DNA of 16,697 nt from Nostoc cf. edaphicum LEGE 07299. Lineage in GTDB: Bacteria > Cyanobacteriota > Cyanobacteriia > Cyanobacteriales > Nostocaceae. The stretch spans positions 1 to 16,697 of the forward strand of contig NZ_JADEXF010000003.1 in the NCBI RefSeq assembly GCF_015207245.1, given 5' to 3'. The notes beneath the pieces were generated by a model that worked only from the letters and a program-made list of their open reading frames with translations, searched no databases and was not told the DNA's origin. A program made the position numbers and the translations under genes. Positions 14,677 through 16,697 of this stretch are shown piece by piece. The first letter of the stretch is position 1, and each line of letters starts with the position of its first letter.

Positions 14677-15690
14677 AAAATGTTGAAATCCCTGGCTAAG
14701 ATTTAGAACTTGGTCAGGGAATTTTTTTTGCTCGTCGTGCAATATTACTGTCGATCCGGCTGTAATTCTGCCTGCGATCGCAGCACCTTTTCCAAGATGT
14801 TGTACTAAGCCTGATGCTAATTCTTGTGGTAAGCACAGCACTAATTCAAAGTCTTCACCACCGTATAGAGCATATTTTAGTGCTTGGTCTGGTGTTAGCC
14901 AATGGTTAAAAGTTTTTGGTACGGGAATTTGTCTATGTTCTAAGACAGCGCCAACGCCACTGGCACGGCAAATTTGGATAATTGCATCTGCCAAACCATC
15001 GCTGCTATCCATACCAGCAATGGAGAGTTTGGAGTTTGGAGTTAAGATTTTCCAGAGGATTCGTAAGACATCTAATCGTGGCTGTGGACGTTGGTGTGCG
15101 CGGATTAGAGCCGTCTTTTCTTCGTTGTTGAGGTTTTGTCCTAATTCGGGATGCAAGAGTAGTTCTAAGCCAGCGTGGGAGGCTCCATGAACGCCTGTAA
15201 CGACGATCGCATCTCCTACAACAGCAGCAGAACGGCGGATAATTTGACTAGGGTTAACTTGACCAAAAGCGGTAATTGCCAGAGTAGTAACAGGCGATCG
15301 CACGACATCACCGCCAACAATTGGGGTATTGTATTTTTGCAGGCATTCCGTCATTCCCTGGTACAAACGTTCTACCCAACTCACCCTAAGTTCACCGGGT
15401 AGTCCCAACCCGACAGTGATTCCCAATGGGGAAGCACCCATTGCTGCTAAATCTGATAAATTGGCAGCAGCAGCTCGCCAACCAGCATCTTCTGGGGAAG
15501 TCGTGATGTTGCTAAAATGTACGCCATCAACCAGTACATCTGTAGTTACCACCAAAGATTGTCCTGGTGCAGTTTCAAGTACTGCGGCATCATCGCCGAT
15601 AATTTTTGGTGGGCAGAAGCGCTGTAATCTTTCTAAAAGTCCTTGTTCACCAATGTCTTTTACTTGTTGAGAAGATAACTCACTGTTCAC
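14668..15690 (-). CDS. thiL: Thiamine-phosphate kinase ThiL
   Basis: 340 residues with the GTG start at 15690. ATP-dependent kinase that converts thiamine phosphate to thiamine diphosphate, the active cofactor. Motifs with metal- and substrate-binding acids are present in order: IGDDAAV (31-37), TTDVLVDGVHF (49-59), AAANLSDLAAMG, GGDVVRS (126-132), AGMDSSDGLADA (225-236) and YGGEDFELV (276-284). I prefer GTG 15690, which has GGAAAA 6 bases upstream, to an in-frame TTG at 15711 that would add seven residues; both remain possible. The last two residues and stop come from the heptamer array. Divergent from the Uma2 gene with a gap under 100 bp. Confidence 0.95.
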   Translation of the reverse strand: MNSELSSQQVKDIGEQGLLERLQRFCPPKIIGDDAAVLETAPGQSLVVTTDVLVDGVHFSNITTSPEDAGWRAAAANLSDLAAMGASPLGITVGLGLPGELRVSWVERLYQGMTECLQKYNTPIVGGDVVRSPVTTLAITAFGQVNPSQIIRRSAAVVGDAIVVTGVHGASHAGLELLLHPELGQNLNNEEKTALIRAHQRPQPRLDVLRILWKILTPNSKLSIAGMDSSDGLADAIIQICRASGVGAVLEHRQIPVPKTFNHWLTPDQALKYALYGGEDFELVLCLPQELASGLVQHLGKGAAIAGRITAGSTVILHDEQKKFPDQVLNLSQGFQHFSQ

Positions 15691-15779
15691 AATCGGTTTT
15701 CCGTGTTGCAAAATTACGAAGAAAACTGATGATTTACTTTACTGTTTAAGATAAGGGTATTGTCTAGGAGTCAGTTGGA

Positions 15780-16388
15780 ATGGTAACAACACCAGTAACC
15801 AGCATCACATTTGAGGAGTACTTAACCTATGATGATGGTAGCGATTTTCATTATGAATTAGTGGATGGCAAGCTAGAGCTAATGAATCCACCTACTATTG
15901 AACATTTTCTGATTGCCAAATTTCTTGAGCAATCGCTAGATGCAGAAATCAAACGTTGTAACTTTAGTTGGCTGTGTTTTCGGGAAAATGGGGTGAGAAC
16001 GGGTAGAAATAAATCTAGGTTGACTGATTTGTGTGTAGTGACACTGGAGCAAGCTAGAGAATTATTGAATGCTTCAGCAGTATTTGAGTCACCACCGTTA
16101 CTAATTGTCGAGGTGGTCAGTCCAGAGTCTGTGAAACGGGACTATCGTTATAAACGCTCAGAATATGCGGCCTTAGAGGTTGCTGAATATTGGATTGTAG
16201 ACCCACTAGAAACAAAAATTTCAGTGTTACTACTGGAAGATGGATTTTACGAAGAAACAGTTTTTACAGCTACTCAGCAAATTGTATCACGAACTTTTCC
16301 AGAATTAGCGATACCTACGGCACACTTCGTGAACGCAGTTGATCAGATACTCACCGCCGGAAATCTGAATCAGGAGAGACGCGATTAA
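15780..16388 (+). CDS. Uma2-family (DUF820) PD-(D/E)XK-like nuclease
   Basis: 202 residues. Uma2 proteins form a large family, expanded in cyanobacteria, with a restriction-endonuclease-like fold; their cellular targets are unknown. Visible marks: the N-terminal FEEYLTYDDGSDFHYELVDGKLELM-type opening with Glu26, Asp83 in SRLTDLCVV (usually PDVAVV), Glu111 in LLIVEVVSPES, and the following RDYRYKRSEYAALEVAEYWIVDP with candidate Lys125. The set looks catalytically intact, although the Pro before Asp83 is Thr. AGGAG 9 bases before the ATG gives a strong start. Its final codons Arg-Arg-Asp and the stop are supplied by a 20-bp palindrome repeat. It is divergent from thiL and convergent with the cyclophilin gene. 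Confidence 0.9.
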   Translation: MVTTPVTSITFEEYLTYDDGSDFHYELVDGKLELMNPPTIEHFLIAKFLEQSLDAEIKRCNFSWLCFRENGVRTGRNKSRLTDLCVVTLEQARELLNASAVFESPPLLIVEVVSPESVKRDYRYKRSEYAALEVAEYWIVDPLETKISVLLLEDGFYEETVFTATQQIVSRTFPELAIPTAHFVNAVDQILTAGNLNQERRD

Positions 16389-16396
16389 TCGCGTCT
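16377..16396. terminator. 20-bp perfect palindrome, second copy
   Basis: AGACGCGATTAATCGCGTCT is identical to the copy at 8700-8719, and the base pairs GAG upstream and TGT...AG downstream are also alike. Its centre holds the TAA stop of the Uma2 gene. It lies in the 45-bp gap before a convergent gene, a place suited to a two-way terminator. Confidence 0.65.
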
Positions 16397-16433
16397 GTAC
16401 AAGAATTATTCTTCTCCTGCCCCCTATGTCTTC

Positions 16434-16697
16434 TTATGCAGCTTGCGGCTGAACCAGATTTTCTATTCCTTGAACGACGGTTGCCGATTCAATTTTGTCA
16501 CCCGCCTTCAGTTTATCCAAAACTTCTTTGCCTTCAGTGAGATAGCCAAAAACGGCATAGCGACCATCCAATAGGTTGCGTCCGGCGGGGGTGAGTTCTG
16601 GTTCAAACAAAAAGAAGAAAAATTGTGATGAACCACCATTTACTTCACTTTCGGGACGAGCCATCACTACTGCACCAAAGGCAGAAAAAGGTAGAAC
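16434..16697 (-). CDS. Cyclophilin-type peptidyl-prolyl isomerase, CYP38/TLP40-like (5' end cut off)
   Basis: Only the last 87 residues and the stop are in the window; the frame is open to the right edge. The sequence from LPFSAFGAVVMAR through SSQFFFFLFEPELTPAGRNLLDGRYAVFGYLTEGKEVLDKLKAGDKIE to GIENLVQP matches the C-terminal cyclophilin domain. The ELTP...LLDGRYAVFGY and VQGIENLVQP segments closely recall plant thylakoid-lumen CYP38/TLP40 and its cyanobacterial homologs, linked to photosystem II assembly. In SSQFFFFLF the third position after SQF departs from the SQFFI form of classical enzymes, and CYP38 is reported to have little or no isomerase activity. Any signal peptide and N-terminal helical domain would be outside the window. 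Confidence 0.85.
   Translation of the reverse strand, partial: VLPFSAFGAVVMARPESEVNGGSSQFFFFLFEPELTPAGRNLLDGRYAVFGYLTEGKEVLDKLKAGDKIESATVVQGIENLVQPQAA

Larger units (their letters stand above)
1195..15301. repeat. HIP1 octamers GCGATCGC, 12 copies in the window
   Basis: Found at 1195, 1545, 1983, 2110, 5058, 5923, 6168, 8365, 10236, 11700, 14774 and 15294 (start positions), all inside coding regions. With a GC content near 43% (my rough estimate) fewer than one would be expected. HIP1 abundance is a known mark of many cyanobacterial genomes. Confidence 0.9.

Overview
The window looks like chromosomal DNA from a filamentous, Nostoc/Anabaena-type cyanobacterium (Nostocales). Four things point there: twelve copies of the HIP1 octamer GCGATCGC, arrays of heptanucleotide (STRR-type) repeats between genes, a plastid-type gap2, and proteins that are mainly cyanobacterial (cyanoexosortase, IctB, a Ycf29/Rre1-like regulator, a CYP38/TLP40-like cyclophilin). 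I see no rRNA, tRNA, CRISPR array, prophage or intact insertion sequence.

Layout. Bases 1-2318 (minus strand) hold a sugar aminotransferase followed by a cyanoexosortase, a pair pointing to cell-surface polysaccharide or protein sorting. Bases 3029-6338 (plus) hold a GAF protein built like a histidine kinase but lacking the phospho-accepting His and key ATP-site residues, then ictB. Convergent to these lie a small secreted WGxxGxxG protein and smpB (6416-7347, minus). A 655-bp gap follows, containing a MITE-like element, and then a REC-LuxR response regulator (8003-8686, plus).

Bases 8757-12449 (minus) form a cell-wall cluster, transcribed murC, murB, a YbaB/EbfC nucleoid protein, then a low-molecular-weight tyrosine phosphatase. 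Plus-strand nadD and gap2 (12853-14609) supply NAD(P) and photosynthetic GAPDH. thiL (minus), a Uma2-family nuclease (plus) and the 3' end of a cyclophilin gene (minus) close the window.

Most genes are housekeeping. The unusual signals are: (a) the degenerate kinase; (b) structured repeats that fill intergenic gaps almost exactly and supply stop codons, terminal codons or ribosome-binding sequence to neighbouring genes; (c) a 20-bp perfect palindrome present twice, each time just after a plus-strand gene, once inside a predicted three-way junction; (d) a 143-bp MITE-like element with candidate target duplications; (e) duplicated promoter-like segments upstream of nadD and of the response regulator. 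I do not see a clear new multi-gene system; the pseudokinase and the surface-sorting genes are the best leads.
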